A stretch of DNA of 64,000 bases from positions 1,860,001 through 1,924,000 of the forward strand of contig NZ_CP163512.1 of assembly GCF_041075285.1 (NCBI RefSeq), read 5' to 3'. Below the pieces are notes generated by a model, which did not search any database, had not been told where the DNA came from, and saw only the letters and a list, made by a program, of their open reading frames with translations. A program made the translations under genes and the position numbers. Position 1 is the stretch's first letter. Every line of letters begins with the position of its first letter. The DNA comes from Providencia rettgeri (GTDB taxonomy: Bacteria; Pseudomonadota; Gammaproteobacteria; Enterobacterales; Enterobacteriaceae). This document shows, piece after piece, positions 49,248 to 59,368 of the stretch.

Positions 49248-50639
49248 ATGAATATTCCTCTAATTATTAATGTGCTCGTTTTTGTAGCACTGCTGATACT
49301 GTTAGCAAAACTGGGAACGAAAGGCTGGAGCCTGTCAAAAAAAGTGTTAGTCGGTCTAGTCTTCGGTGTCGCTTATGGTGTCGTGCTGCACTTGGTTTAT
49401 GGTAGTGGTCACCAGACAGTAAAAGACTCCATTCTGTGGTTTAACATTGTTGGTAATGGTTATGTGCAGCTATTACAAATGGTGATCATGCCATTAGTTT
49501 TCGCCTCCATTTTAAGTGCGGTTGCAAGACTGCATAAAGCCTCTTCACTCGGTAAAATTAGTTTCTTAACAATTGGCACATTACTGTTAACGACCGCAAT
49601 TGCCGCTTTAGTCGGTATTTTAATTGCCAACTTATTTGGTCTGACCGCCGAAGGTCTCGTACAAGGTCAGTCGGAAACCGCGCGCTTAAATGCCATCGAA
49701 ACCAACTACATTGGTAAAGTTTCTGACTTAACCGTGCCACAATTGATCTTATCGTTTATTCCTAAGAATCCATTTGCCGATTTAACGGGAGCAAACCCAA
49801 CATCAATCATTAGTGTTGTTATTTTTGCCGCTTTCTTAGGAGTAGCTGCATTACAACTGTTTAAAGATGATAAAGAGCGCGGCGAAAAAGCATTAGCCGC
49901 AATTGATGTTATGCAAGCTTGGGCTATGAAATTAGTTCGGTTGGTAATGCGTTTAACGCCTTATGGCGTCATGGCGCTAATGATCAAAGTGGTCGCAAGC
50001 TCTAATCTTCACGATATTATTAACTTAGGCACATTTGTTATCGCATCTTACGTGGCTCTCGGTATCATGTTTATTGTCCACGGTATTTTTGTCGCAACAA
50101 CCGGCTTAAACCCGATTAAATTCTTTAAAAAAGCAGGTCCGGTACTGACATTCGCCTTTACCAGCCGTTCAAGCGCTGCAAGTATTCCGCTGAATATTGA
50201 AACCCAAACACGCCGTTTCGGTATTCCTGAATCGATTGCCAGTTTCTCAGCATCATTTGGTGCAACTATTGGCCAAAATGGTTGTGCAGGTATTTACCCT
50301 GCAATGTTAGCCGTAATGGTGGCACCAACGATGGGAATTAATCCATTCGATCCACTGTGGATTGCAACATTAGTCGGTATTGTCACGGTGAGTTCAGCAG
50401 GTGTCGCAGGTGTCGGCGGTGGCGCAACATTTGCCGCGCTAATCGTACTGCCTGCCATGGGCTTACCTGTTACCTTGGTTGCTTTATTGATTTCAGTTGA
50501 GCCATTGATTGATATGGGTCGTACTGCCCTGAACGTAAGCGGTTCAATGACCGCAGGTACAGTCACTAGCCAATTGATGGGTGAAACAGATAAAGCTGTG
50601 TTTAATCAAGATGATGATGCTGAATTAAAACACGTTTAA
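49248..50639 (+). CDS. tcyP: L-cystine/sodium symporter TcyP
   Basis: This dicarboxylate/amino acid:cation symporter family (DAACS) protein imports cystine. ATG 49248 with GGAG (49239-49242) upstream is chosen over the TTG at 49236, giving 463 residues as in E. coli TcyP (YdjN). Conserved blocks are [34 protein letters not shown] (serine-rich HP1 loop) and [15 protein letters not shown] terminator follows. Confidence 0.93.
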   Translation: MNIPLIINVLVFVALLILLAKLGTKGWSLSKKVLVGLVFGVAYGVVLHLVYGSGHQTVKDSILWFNIVGNGYVQLLQMVIMPLVFASILSAVARLHKASSLGKISFLTIGTLLLTTAIAALVGILIANLFGLTAEGLVQGQSETARLNAIETNYIGKVSDLTVPQLILSFIPKNPFADLTGANPTSIISVVIFAAFLGVAALQLFKDDKERGEKALAAIDVMQAWAMKLVRLVMRLTPYGVMALMIKVVASSNLHDIINLGTFVIASYVALGIMFIVHGIFVATTGLNPIKFFKKAGPVLTFAFTSRSSAASIPLNIETQTRRFGIPESIASFSASFGATIGQNGCAGIYPAMLAVMVAPTMGINPFDPLWIATLVGIVTVSSAGVAGVGGGATFAALIVLPAMGLPVTLVALLISVEPLIDMGRTALNVSGSMTAGTVTSQLMGETDKAVFNQDDDAELKHV

Positions 50640-50713
50640 TCCCTTAAGTTGCCTTTTAGTTGAAAAACCTATCCAACCTGCCGCCAAACATGTTATGTTT
50701 GTCAGCAGTCTGA

Positions 50714-50739
50714 AACCTGCCTACATGGCAGGTTTTTTT
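50714..50739 (+). terminator. tcyP terminator
   Basis: AACCTGCC-TACAT-GGCAGGTT followed by a T run. It lies 75 bases after the tcyP stop. Confidence 0.9.
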
Positions 50740-50936
50740 ATGACTAAAAATTGCCGTTTAATTTTATTTAAATTAGAAATAGAGATTTAAGCCAGTTTTT
50801 TCTGCTATAAGCTATTGCAATTCACTGGATTTACATCAGATAATAAAATCTGAGCAACGTTTTCTTGAGCTTCCTGCTTGTGTTGCGTCAACCCGAACTC
50901 TACGGGGTATTTCCAACATCAATATCTGGTTTTGTT

Positions 50937-51323
50937 ATGTCAAATATTCATATTCTAAAAACCGATGCTTCCGATAATCCTTGTGTAAGCTGCGGTGCTT
51001 GTTGCGCCTATTTTCGTGTCTCCTTTTATTGGGCAGAAGCAGAAAATGGCGGCGGCGTTGTACCTGAGCATTTAACCGAGCAAATCACACCTTTTATGAG
51101 TTGTATGCACGGCACCAACCAAAAGCAAAATACGCGCTGTACTGCGCTAAAAGGCACGATAGGGCAATGTGTGTCTTGCTCAATTTACGCTCAAAGACCA
51201 ACGCCTTGTCGTGAGTTTGAGCAGTCTTGGCAAAATGGTATCTATAATGAAGCCTGCGACCGCGCACGTGCCGCTCATGGATTGCCACCATTAGAACCAC
51301 ATCAACCGCAAATCGCTTGCTAA
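50937..51323 (+). CDS. YkgJ-family cysteine cluster protein
   Basis: This 128-residue protein belongs to the YkgJ/UPF0153 putative zinc- or iron-chelating family. ATG 50937 ([12 protein letters not shown]) is chosen because the family begins there; the longer frame adds unconserved residues. The Cys-rich pattern [17 protein letters not shown] and later [14 protein letters not shown] is typical of the family. The biological role is unknown. Confidence 0.85.
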   Translation: MSNIHILKTDASDNPCVSCGACCAYFRVSFYWAEAENGGGVVPEHLTEQITPFMSCMHGTNQKQNTRCTALKGTIGQCVSCSIYAQRPTPCREFEQSWQNGIYNEACDRARAAHGLPPLEPHQPQIAC

Positions 51324-51415
51324 CCCGTCAATGACCCAGAGCTTTTCTGGGTTATCTCTTTACTGTTTTATTAAATCCCCCTTGCTTCCTTGCAATTAGC
51401 TTTCTTTAAAATAAT

Positions 51416-52420
51416 TTAGCTTAATTCATTCATAACCTGCATAGCCAGTTCAAATGAATGTAGCCGCGATAGATGATCAAAAATTTGCCCATTAACCATG
51501 ATTTCATCCGCTTGCGTTTGACGTAAAATCGTTTCTAGTCCGTGACGAATTTTCGACTTATCCCCCACCAGCGACATCCCTAGCGCTTGCTGGACGCCAT
51601 ATTCTTCTGCTGGTGACCAAAGATTAGCCATGCTTTCAACAGGTGGCGGTAGCTGAGATGTTAGACCACGGCGCAACATCACAAACGCTTGTTGCATAGA
51701 GGTAAATAAAAACTCAGCTTCACGTTGCGTATCTGCGGCAATAATATTAATGCATACCATTGCATAAGGTTGGGAGAGTCTTTGCGATGGTTGGAAGTTG
51801 GTACGATAAACCTCAAGTGCTTGCAATAATAAATCCGGCGCAAAATGTGAGGCAAAAGCAAAAGGTAGGCCTAATTTTGCAGCAAGGGTGGCACTATAAA
51901 GGCTTGAGCCAAGTAACCAAACGGGAATTTTTTCACCAAATCCAGGAACCGGACGAACCGCCGGATCAGGGTTGGTTGCATCAAACCAGTTGACTATTTG
52001 GGCAACATCTTGTGGAAAATTGTCAATATCTGTGTTCATATGGCGGCGCAGTGCTTGCATGGTTTGTTGATTACTTCCCGGCGCACGCCCTATTCCCAAA
52101 TCAATACGTTCTGGATAAAGCGTATTGAGTGTTCCAAATTGCTCTGCAATCACTAAAGGGGAATGGTTCGGTAACATCACCCCACCTGAACCAAGTCGCA
52201 ATGATTGAGTATTCGCGGCCAAGTAGCCAATTAAGACTGATGTCGCCGCACTCGCAATCCCTATCATATTATGGTGCTCTGCAAGCCAATAACGGTGATA
52301 GCCTAGCTTTTCTGCCAATTTAGCAAGATCAAGAGAATGCGAAAAAGCCTCTTTTGCTGTTGACCCTTGAGTGATCGGGGCAAGATCAAGCAACGAAAGA
52401 GGGATTTTTTTATCTGACAT
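51416..52420 (-). CDS. Luciferase-like monooxygenase family oxidoreductase (YhbW type)
   Basis: This 334-residue TIM-barrel flavin-dependent protein of the bacterial luciferase superfamily shows the group blocks [36 protein letters not shown] and [13 protein letters not shown]. It is close to E. coli YhbW, whose substrate is unknown. It is a single gene, convergent with the YkgJ-type gene. Confidence 0.85.
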   Translation of the reverse strand: MSDKKIPLSLLDLAPITQGSTAKEAFSHSLDLAKLAEKLGYHRYWLAEHHNMIGIASAATSVLIGYLAANTQSLRLGSGGVMLPNHSPLVIAEQFGTLNTLYPERIDLGIGRAPGSNQQTMQALRRHMNTDIDNFPQDVAQIVNWFDATNPDPAVRPVPGFGEKIPVWLLGSSLYSATLAAKLGLPFAFASHFAPDLLLQALEVYRTNFQPSQRLSQPYAMVCINIIAADTQREAEFLFTSMQQAFVMLRRGLTSQLPPPVESMANLWSPAEEYGVQQALGMSLVGDKSKIRHGLETILRQTQADEIMVNGQIFDHLSRLHSFELAMQVMNELS

Positions 52421-52694
52421 ACACGCTCACTTTGTTAGGATTTTGTGGATATACAACCTAATTATCCATCCTAGTCGATCGTGTACTAAGACGCCATAAC
52501 TGAAATAATCATTAGCACATCTGGAATAAAATGTCAGTTTTCGTTTACTAACTTACTGTTTTACCTAGATTATGAATTAAGCGTGAATAAAAAGTGCAGT
52601 AATTATGAAGCTTCAGTCAAGGGAAGTAAAAGCGATTGAGCCGCCAAAAAATTTGATAAATGATAGCTTTATCAACCATACAGAGGAGATGAAA

Positions 52695-53003
52695 ATGAAA
52701 AAATTACATGCCGGATTATTCGCTTTAGCGTTAATGTCAGTGGGATTTGCCGCTACCGCAGCCAATGTGGGGAATGGTCCTTTACCACGCCAACATATGG
52801 GTAATCATCATAATATGGTGTATAGCGTTGCAGAACAAACCACGACACCGAATGAAACAGTTAAAAAATTGGCGAATAATGCCCCTAAAATTGAAGAGGG
52901 TAAACGCTATGTCGTGAAAGTTGTAGTCATGGAAGTACCTGAATTTTCAAATAGTAATAATATGCCAGCACCAAAACCGGTTAATGCACCTGCCGCGCAA
53001 TAA
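52695..53003 (+). CDS. Small periplasmic protein of unknown function
   Basis: ATG 52695 is selected because GAGGAG (52683-52688) is 6 bases upstream and the protein then has a Sec signal (MKKLHAGLFALALMSVGFAATAA). The mature part of about 80 residues is polar, His/Asn-rich in the middle (QHMGNHHNMVY) and Pro/Asn-rich at the end. I recognise no family. It is transcribed alone; a terminator follows at 53136. Confidence 0.7.
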   Translation: MKKLHAGLFALALMSVGFAATAANVGNGPLPRQHMGNHHNMVYSVAEQTTTPNETVKKLANNAPKIEEGKRYVVKVVVMEVPEFSNSNNMPAPKPVNAPAAQ

Positions 53004-53135
53004 AAGGTAACACTGATTAGTGTTGGTGATGATATCGGTGAAACCTTTTTGATTGATAAGCAAAATCAAATAGCTTAATCAATTAGATACAGATATGTTG
53101 TATGGACAATAAAGAGTTCTATATATCCTACGATT

Positions 53136-53161
53136 GCCTCTGCTTATCAGAGGCTTTTTTT
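53136..53161 (+). terminator. Terminator after small periplasmic protein gene
   Basis: GCCTCTG-CTTAT-CAGAGGC followed by seven T residues. It lies 133 bases after the stop. Confidence 0.9.
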
Positions 53162-53290
53162 GTGGTTTCTCCTAAATGCTTTTCCTTCACTAGTCATAAT
53201 CCCTAAAAGCAGCTAATCTTTATTTAAGTAGAATTTTCTACTGACTTCCTTCACTACTTATTCGGTTTGATTTGAAATCTGGAGCTTACC

Positions 53291-53479
53291 ATGGGCTATT
53301 ATGAATTGAAAAAATCCACGAAAGATGTGGCTCAGCCTTATTACTTCGTATTAAAAGCTGCAAATCATGAAATTATTGCTACCAGTGAGATGTATGCCTC
53401 TAAACAATCCGCACTAAAAGGGATTGCATCTGTGCAAAAAAACGGTTCGTCAGAGACCATTAAAGACTTAACCGTTTAG
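53291..53479 (+). CDS. YegP/DUF1508 family protein
   Basis: This 62-residue protein (MGYYELKKSTKDVAQPYYFVLKAANHEIIATSEMYASK) has the one-unit YegP-like fold: YYFVLKAANHEIIATSExY, SKQSALKGIASVQKN. The family is small and of unknown function, often two units in one chain (E. coli YegP); here there is one. A terminator directly follows. Confidence 0.88.
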   Translation: MGYYELKKSTKDVAQPYYFVLKAANHEIIATSEMYASKQSALKGIASVQKNGSSETIKDLTV

Positions 53480-53482
53480 TTC

Positions 53483-53510
53483 ATTGCCCCTATTGATAGG
53501 GGCAATTTTT
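53483..53510 (+). terminator. Terminator after YegP-type gene
   Basis: ATTGCCCCTA-TTGA-TAGGGGCAAT followed by TTTTT. Four bases after the stop. Its right edge meets the end of azlD on the opposite strand. Confidence 0.9.
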
Positions 53511-53826
53511 AAATCAAGCGCAATAATGCCGTCACTACCGCAGCCGATAACACGATTAAGATAAACGGTTTTTTATACCAAGTCAGAATACCCGCAACCA
53601 ATACACCAACTACCTTAGGCCAATCCGAAAACGTATCCCCTGAAAATAACGTCGATGTGGTCGCAACAGAAAATAAAATCACAATTGCCGCCGCCGAAAA
53701 TAATGCTTTACTGTTTTCAGTAAGTTCCACCCGCCCTTTCAACAATGCCCCTGAGGCTCGCATAAGATAGGTACCAACCGCTAATATTACGATACCACTG
53801 AAAATCAGCCACGGATTATCCATCAT
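53509..53826 (-). CDS. AzlD-family branched-chain amino acid exporter subunit
   Basis: This four-helix membrane protein (about 105 residues) is the small subunit of an AzlCD-type exporter. ATG 53826 is chosen, with AAGGA upstream; the longer open frame runs back through azlC in the wrong phase. The sequence NPWLIFSGIVILAVGTYLMRASGALL is characteristic of the family. It starts 2 bases after azlC. Confidence 0.85.
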   Translation of the reverse strand: MMDNPWLIFSGIVILAVGTYLMRASGALLKGRVELTENSKALFSAAAIVILFSVATTSTLFSGDTFSDWPKVVGVLVAGILTWYKKPFILIVLSAAVVTALLRLI

Positions 53827-53828
53827 GA

Positions 53829-54497
53829 TTATTTCCTTATATAAAAAACTAAGCTCAATAATGCGAGCAAAACAGGGATCCCTGCGGGTAGATACGGTGT
53901 GGTTAACACCGCAATAATAGCCCCGATGATCGCGGTGATTCTCAATCGTTTGTCCGTTAACGCAGGTAATGAAAGCGCCAAAATAATAGCGGGGAACATC
54001 GCGTCCATACCAAGAATATGCGTGTCGCTGACAAAGCTTCCAAGCACCTCGCCAATTATCACGCCAGTCGGCCAACAAAGCAGGATCCCCACCCCACATA
54101 ACCAGAATGCCGCACGTTTTTCTTTCTCTGTTTCTTGTGCAAGACCAAAAACGACACTTTCATCATTCATAATATGATAGCCCAGCACTGCTTTCGCTCC
54201 TTTGCCCGTCAGATCCCCTACCGCAAAGCTAAATGGGATATGACGGGAATTCACCAACAGCCCGGCAAGAGCAGCAGAAATAGGGCTTCCCCCGGTAAAG
54301 ATCACACCGATAAATAAAAACTCCGAGGCACCTGCCAGCACTAAAATGGATAATGTTAAAGGCACCCAGAAATCAAAGCCCTGAGAATGCGCTAGCGCAC
54401 CGTAAGAAATACCCACAATTAAGTCAGCAAGACACACGAGAGCAATATTTTTCACTGTGCTATTATTAAGAGTAGAAAAGATAGTTGAAGTTAGCAT
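53829..54497 (-). CDS. AzlC-family branched-chain amino acid exporter
   Basis: This 222-residue membrane protein has about six helices, matching AzlC/YgaZ exporters. Typical blocks are LIVGISYGALAHSQGFDF, GASEFLFIGVIFTGG and VNSRHIPFSFAVG. E. coli YgaZH exports valine, so efflux of branched-chain or related amino acids is expected. It is divergent from the XRE/cupin regulator, which likely controls it. Confidence 0.87.
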   Translation of the reverse strand: MLTSTIFSTLNNSTVKNIALVCLADLIVGISYGALAHSQGFDFWVPLTLSILVLAGASEFLFIGVIFTGGSPISAALAGLLVNSRHIPFSFAVGDLTGKGAKAVLGYHIMNDESVVFGLAQETEKEKRAAFWLCGVGILLCWPTGVIIGEVLGSFVSDTHILGMDAMFPAIILALSLPALTDKRLRITAIIGAIIAVLTTPYLPAGIPVLLALLSLVFYIRK

Positions 54498-54578
54498 CCC
54501 TAAACCGTTCGATATATAATACGTTTGTTCATTATGTTGATCGCGATGGCAAAGTGCAATCTAAATAGGATATGAAAA

Positions 54579-55139
54579 TTGAATTTACCCACGCCTCCCA
54601 TTGAACTTATCTCAAAAGCGCTGGCTCGCGAACGGCAAAAAAGTGGGTTATCACTTTCTGAATTATCGCGTAAAGCAGGCATCGCCAAATCCACGCTTTC
54701 CCAATTAGAATCGGGTAGTGGTAACCCAAGTATTGAAACATTGTGGGCGATTTGTGTCGCCTTAGATATACCCTTTGCTCGTTTAATCGAAGAAAAACAA
54801 GATACTGTGACTGTTATTCGCCATGGTGAAGCCACCCCCGTCAGTGCCGAACATGCGAATTACTTAGCCTTTTTACTATCGTCCGCCCCTGATGATTCCC
54901 GCCGAGACATTTACACTGTGATTGCACAACCGGGACGTGATCGTATTTCCGAGCCTCACATGCGTGGTGTCAGTGAACATATTATTATTACCGCAGGTCG
55001 CGCCTTAGTTGGCCCATTGGATAACCCTGTTGAGTTAGCTGTTGGTGATTATATCCACTACCCCGGTGATGAACCCCATGTTATGCGAGCATTAGAGCCT
55101 AATACGATGGCAGTCATGATCATCGATAAACAGAACTAA
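54579..55139 (+). CDS. XRE-family regulator with cupin domain
   Basis: This 186-residue protein has an N-terminal Cro/CI-type helix-turn-helix (about 11-65; LSLSELSRKAGIAKSTLSQLESG) and a C-terminal cupin (about 110-180; GVSEHIIITAGRALVGP, GDYIHYPGDEPHVMRAL). Such cupins bind small ligands. The start is TTG at 54579, with AGGA about 9 bases upstream; no ATG in frame is near. It is divergent from azlCD with an 81-bp promoter space, which suggests local control of that exporter. Confidence 0.85.
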   Translation: MNLPTPPIELISKALARERQKSGLSLSELSRKAGIAKSTLSQLESGSGNPSIETLWAICVALDIPFARLIEEKQDTVTVIRHGEATPVSAEHANYLAFLLSSAPDDSRRDIYTVIAQPGRDRISEPHMRGVSEHIIITAGRALVGPLDNPVELAVGDYIHYPGDEPHVMRALEPNTMAVMIIDKQN

Positions 55140-55218
55140 TGGCATAACCAGTCAAAGATATTTTGCGTTATGATTAAGCCAAGTAAATATTAAAGTAAAA
55201 CCATTGGAGGTCGTGCCT

Positions 55219-55395
55219 ATGTCCCACTATGATGAAATTATTAAAAAAGTCGATTTACTACTTGATGAAAATTCAGTTCATAATATGAATGAAATGCTTA
55301 TGCAGCTTTCCCATGATGAGCAGCTTAATCAAGCGCAACGTTTCGAACAACAACAACGCTTAAGAGACGCTATTTTTACCCATCACAATGTTTAG
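55219..55395 (+). CDS. YdcY/DUF2526-family protein, short form
   Basis: ATG 55219 with GGAGG 9 bases upstream starts MSHYDEIIKKVDLLLDENSV. This resembles E. coli YdcY (MSHLDEVIARVDAAIEESVI) over about 55 residues, including RxxQQQRLRxAI. The chain stops at 58 residues where YdcY goes on to 77, so it is a naturally shortened or truncated form. Function unknown. Confidence 0.78.
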   Translation: MSHYDEIIKKVDLLLDENSVHNMNEMLMQLSHDEQLNQAQRFEQQQRLRDAIFTHHNV

Positions 55396-55654
55396 GGGAT
55401 GTTGATGGTTCCTGCTGATTATTTATCGCTCCCAAAGGCCAAAAAACAATCCTAAAAAAGGATAAATGTATCCGTCGTGCTGGCTGACGACGATTTGAAT
55501 CAACTATTGTGCCTAAACGCTGCTCCACGGGTTCGATTAAAACACATCACTTATTTGATGCTACATTGCGTGGCGCTTGCCTAAAACAGTATTGATTAGA
55601 TAAAAATACAACAAACTCTAGTGACTACAGTGTAGCCACTAGCATGAATTATTA

Positions 55655-56839
55655 TTAAAAATCAGATTGTTGTAAGTAGGCCCATGCATATTGTGCATGT
55701 AACTCTGCCCCAGTCACCATGGTATCTTCATCAATGTTAAAGCATCCGTGGTGATGTGCCCACTGTGTGTCTTTTTCTGCATTTCCAGTGCCTAGCAACG
55801 CAAAACAACCGGGGATATTTTCAATATAGAAACTGAAATCTTCCCCGCCCGGAGTGGGTCGTTCAGTGATCAATGCTTGCTCACCAAAAGCTTCGGCAAT
55901 GATGGATTGCGCCAGTAACGCACTTCGCTCTTCATTGATCACCGGCAGCGTACCATAGATATAGTCAACCTGCGCCGTCGCACCATAAATGGCAGCAGTA
56001 TGCTCAGCATAACGGCGGATCGCAGCTTCAATACGGTCACGGGTCGCGATATCAAAGCAACGAACCGTACCATCCAGCACTGCATTTTCCGCGATCACAT
56101 TAAAGCGTGTACCGACATCCATTTTACCAATTGTCACAACGGCAGAATCTAATGAAGAGGTTTCGCGGGAAACAATCGCTTGTAAATTCATCACAAAGGC
56201 AGACGCAACAACCGCCGCATCAATCGTTGCTTCTGGCATCGAACCATGCCCCCCACGCCCTTTGAAAGAGACTTTTAATAAATCGGCTGAAGCAAAGCTC
56301 CCTCCGACATTGCATGAAACTTTCCCTGAAGGTGTTGTCGTCCAAATATGCATGCCAAATACGTTATCAACATTTTCAATTGCCCCTTGCTTGATCATCG
56401 CCAATGCACCTTGGGCAATCTCTTCTGCGGGTTGGAAAATCAAGCGCACATTACCTGCCAATTCCTGTTTCACTTCAACCAACGCTTTTGCCGCCGTTAA
56501 TAACATGGCGGTGTGCGCATCATGACCACAGGCATGCATTTTGCCTTCAACCGTTGACTTATACTCTAAAGAATCATTCAGTTCCAAAACAGGTAATGCG
56601 TCAATATCTGCACGTAATGCGACCGTTTTTCCCGGTTTTCCCCCTTTAATTTCAGCAATCACCCCCGTTGGTTCGGTGAGTCGATATTCCACACCGATTT
56701 TATCTAACTCTTCGGCAATACGCTGTGTTGTTCGCACTTCTTCAAATGGCAATTCAGGGTGAGCATGTAGATCACGACGAAAAGCAATCATCTCTGGTGT
56801 ATATTTTTTGATTGCTGCTGTAATTGTTGAATTGATCAT
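55655..56839 (-). CDS. M20-family amidohydrolase (N-acyl amino acid/peptide type)
   Basis: This zinc-type aminoacylase/hippurate hydrolase-like enzyme (394 residues) has family blocks HAHPELPFEE (26-35), LRADIDALPV (75-84), MHACGHDAH with metal-ligand C104 and H106, QPAEE with E139 and E140, and the lid domain with SFKGRGGHGS. These enzymes free amino acids from N-acylated forms. It lies 51 bases after another M20 hydrolase gene and a transporter gene in the same direction. Confidence 0.85.
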   Translation of the reverse strand: MINSTITAAIKKYTPEMIAFRRDLHAHPELPFEEVRTTQRIAEELDKIGVEYRLTEPTGVIAEIKGGKPGKTVALRADIDALPVLELNDSLEYKSTVEGKMHACGHDAHTAMLLTAAKALVEVKQELAGNVRLIFQPAEEIAQGALAMIKQGAIENVDNVFGMHIWTTTPSGKVSCNVGGSFASADLLKVSFKGRGGHGSMPEATIDAAVVASAFVMNLQAIVSRETSSLDSAVVTIGKMDVGTRFNVIAENAVLDGTVRCFDIATRDRIEAAIRRYAEHTAAIYGATAQVDYIYGTLPVINEERSALLAQSIIAEAFGEQALITERPTPGGEDFSFYIENIPGCFALLGTGNAEKDTQWAHHHGCFNIDEDTMVTGAELHAQYAWAYLQQSDF

Positions 56840-56890
56840 TTTTCTACCTTTACCCTTTTCAATACTGTACTTTGGTGTTTTTCTTAATCT

Positions 56891-58132
56891 TTAACATTCA
56901 ATGAGTGACTTAACCGTAGCGAACATCACATCAGCTCCCCGAGCAATTTGCGCATAATCTGTCCATTCATCTGGGTGATGACTTAATCCATTACGGCTAG
57001 GCACAAAAATCAAGCCAGTCTGTGTGATCCCCGCAAAAATCATGGTGTCATGGCCTGCACCACTAACCATGGTTCTAAATTTTAACTTTTGCTCACTGGC
57101 ATGTTGTTGCATTAACCCAATGATCTGATTGTCTAACTCTGTCGGCTGAACATAAAGCGGTTGAATAATATCGCTCGCAATCCCTGCGGGTTCACTGGTT
57201 TTTTCTGTCAGCTCAATGATTTGTGCGATAACCTTACGTAATGCAGCATCATTTTTTGAACGAATATCGACACTGAATATCACTTCACTCGGAATAACAT
57301 TCGCGCCATTCGGTAAAACGTTTAGCCGCCCAACTGTTGCAACCGTATTATCCCCCGCCGCGTTCGCCAGCTCTGGAATTTGGCTGATAATATGTGATGC
57401 ACACACTAAAGCATCTGCACGCATATTCATCGGTGTCGTACCTGCATGTCCCGCTTTGCCTGTTAATTTAATTTCTAACTGACTGATACCTACGATGGTT
57501 TCTACGATACCGACATCTTCATTAGCCTGCTCAAGCACTGGGCCTTGTTCAATATGCAACTCAAGGAAAGCTTTGACTTTTTTCGCATCTAAAACGGCAT
57601 CAGCCGCTTTGTCCGCATTAAAACCAGCCGCCGCCATCCGCTGTGCTGCGCTAATACCTTGTCGGTCTTTAAGCTGATATAGCTCTTTGGTCCCGATCAA
57701 CCCCGTAATCACACTAGATGCCATTAAACCACGACCAAAACTGGTGCCTTCCTCTTCGACTAACGCAATCACTTCCAGTGGATACTTTGGTGTTAGGTTT
57801 TGTTCACGAATACGAGCAACCACATCTAACCCAGTCACTATCCCCGCAGGGCCATCAAATGCTCCACCATGGGGCACTGAGTCAAAATGTGAACCAATAA
57901 TCACCGCTGGCAAATCCGCTTGCTGGCCTTCTAGTCGACCATAAATATTACCTATCGTGTCTTCGCGAACCTGCAAACCGAGGGCGGTCATTTGCTGTTT
58001 TAAATATTGGCGCGCCTGTTTATCTTGTTCGCTATAACTCATACGCGTCGTCCCTTGGCCGGGTGTCGCGGTATATTCTGCCAATTGTTCTAAATGGCGT
58101 TGAATTCTTGATGCACTTGTTTCCATAATCAT
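56891..58132 (-). CDS. Zn-dependent hydrolase, carbamoylase/allantoate amidohydrolase type (M20)
   Basis: This M20/M28-superfamily amidase (413 residues) of the N-carbamoyl-L-amino acid hydrolase group has metal ligands in SHFDSVPHGGAFDG (H82, D93) and EEEGTSFG (E127/E128), with ELHIEQGPVLE and GAGHDTM. The two-zinc site hydrolyses carbamoyl or ureido groups. The start is directly after the stop of the transporter gene. Its substrate is not known; hydantoin- or carbamoyl-amino acid derivatives are possible. Confidence 0.85.
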   Translation of the reverse strand: MIMETSASRIQRHLEQLAEYTATPGQGTTRMSYSEQDKQARQYLKQQMTALGLQVREDTIGNIYGRLEGQQADLPAVIIGSHFDSVPHGGAFDGPAGIVTGLDVVARIREQNLTPKYPLEVIALVEEEGTSFGRGLMASSVITGLIGTKELYQLKDRQGISAAQRMAAAGFNADKAADAVLDAKKVKAFLELHIEQGPVLEQANEDVGIVETIVGISQLEIKLTGKAGHAGTTPMNMRADALVCASHIISQIPELANAAGDNTVATVGRLNVLPNGANVIPSEVIFSVDIRSKNDAALRKVIAQIIELTEKTSEPAGIASDIIQPLYVQPTELDNQIIGLMQQHASEQKLKFRTMVSGAGHDTMIFAGITQTGLIFVPSRNGLSHHPDEWTDYAQIARGADVMFATVKSLIEC

Positions 58133-59368
58133 TTACCCTGCAACTGGCACAATATAAGCAACCATAATACCCGCGAGTACAACGGAAACCATGGTGACTG
58201 AAATAAAGCCACCGACTAACATTGGTCCTAACATATGGCTGGTTAAAATTTGACGCTCTTTTTCGTCTTTCGTCAGCGCGTTAATCGCTTCGTTAGTAAT
58301 AATGTAATCTGCTGGAAAGCCATACAATGCGGTTAACGCCACCGCAAACGCCATCTCTTTAGTTACCCCCAACATTTTGCCAACTACCCATGATGCAAGG
58401 TACATCCCAAACACTGCCGCACTGATTAAGACCACCATGGGATAGACAAGGCGCAATAACATATCAGGCGTTGCATGATTGAGCGTATCAAAAATAAATA
58501 ACATTAATGCCATAATCGCAAAACCAAACCCATTGGCTTTCTGTAATGGTTGTCTTTCCAAGAAACCTAACGATGACGCGATCACCCCAAACAATAAGCA
58601 CAGAACAAACGGACTGATATTAACGTAAGGCGCAGCATAAGATGAGGCTAAGTACGCCAAATATCCCACAGCAGCTAAACGTAAGAATTTGAAATAACTC
58701 GTGTTATAATGGTTAGGAATTTTTTTAAACATCCGCGGCATTTCATCTTCTGATACCACTTTTTTCACGTCGACTTCTTTTGCACCTTCTTTTGGGTTGT
58801 CAACAGAGAGTGTTTCTTCCCACTGTCCATTGCGATATTTTTCAAGTACGCGACGCCCTTCTTTTTTCAGCATCACTGCCGTTAATGGATAACCCGCAAA
58901 TCCTTGCATAACATAAATTAAGATGGCGAAAACAGAGAGATCTAGCAGTCCCGCCTCCGCAGCACCTTTTGACATAATTAATGAGGAAACAATACCGCCC
59001 ACTAATGGAGGAACAGCAACTAATACGGTATTCATATCAAACAATGCAACACCGATAATAAAGGTGAGAAGAATGATGCCTAAAATACCAGCCAATGAAA
59101 TAAGAATGGTTTTCCATTGGCGTAATAACTCTTTCAGGGATAACAAGGTCCCCATATTGGTAATTAATAAATACATTAAGGCAACGGCAACAACCTGTGG
59201 GATACCAGCAATACTGACGATATCTTTCGGGAAGATAGTCCAATACCCTAACAAAAATAATACCGCACACACAAAAACGGACGGGATCCAAGCTTTGGTT
59301 CGTACTGCAACGGCATCCCCGATATATAATATTCCGACTATCAAAAACAGAGCTAACATCTGCGACAT
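58133..59368 (-). CDS. Predicted 10-12 helix transporter, unknown substrate
   Basis: This 411-residue membrane protein has hydrophobic helices throughout, with a charged cytoplasmic loop at about 185-225 (DNPKEGAKEVDVKKVVSEDEMP). Blocks such as VPPLVGGIVSSLIMSKGAAEAGLL and FPADYIITNEAI recall ion-coupled symporters of the GltS-like type, but I do not assign a family. It shares its operon with two M20 hydrolases, suggesting uptake of their substrate. Confidence 0.7.
   Translation of the reverse strand: MSQMLALFLIVGILYIGDAVAVRTKAWIPSVFVCAVLFLLGYWTIFPKDIVSIAGIPQVVAVALMYLLITNMGTLLSLKELLRQWKTILISLAGILGIILLTFIIGVALFDMNTVLVAVPPLVGGIVSSLIMSKGAAEAGLLDLSVFAILIYVMQGFAGYPLTAVMLKKEGRRVLEKYRNGQWEETLSVDNPKEGAKEVDVKKVVSEDEMPRMFKKIPNHYNTSYFKFLRLAAVGYLAYLASSYAAPYVNISPFVLCLLFGVIASSLGFLERQPLQKANGFGFAIMALMLFIFDTLNHATPDMLLRLVYPMVVLISAAVFGMYLASWVVGKMLGVTKEMAFAVALTALYGFPADYIITNEAINALTKDEKERQILTSHMLGPMLVGGFISVTMVSVVLAGIMVAYIVPVAG

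Noticed and set aside
53509..54099. Long AzlD frame of 196 residues
   Set aside because: Its first ~90 codons lie wholly inside azlC in a different frame; the AzlD family starts at the ATG with AAGGA at 53826.
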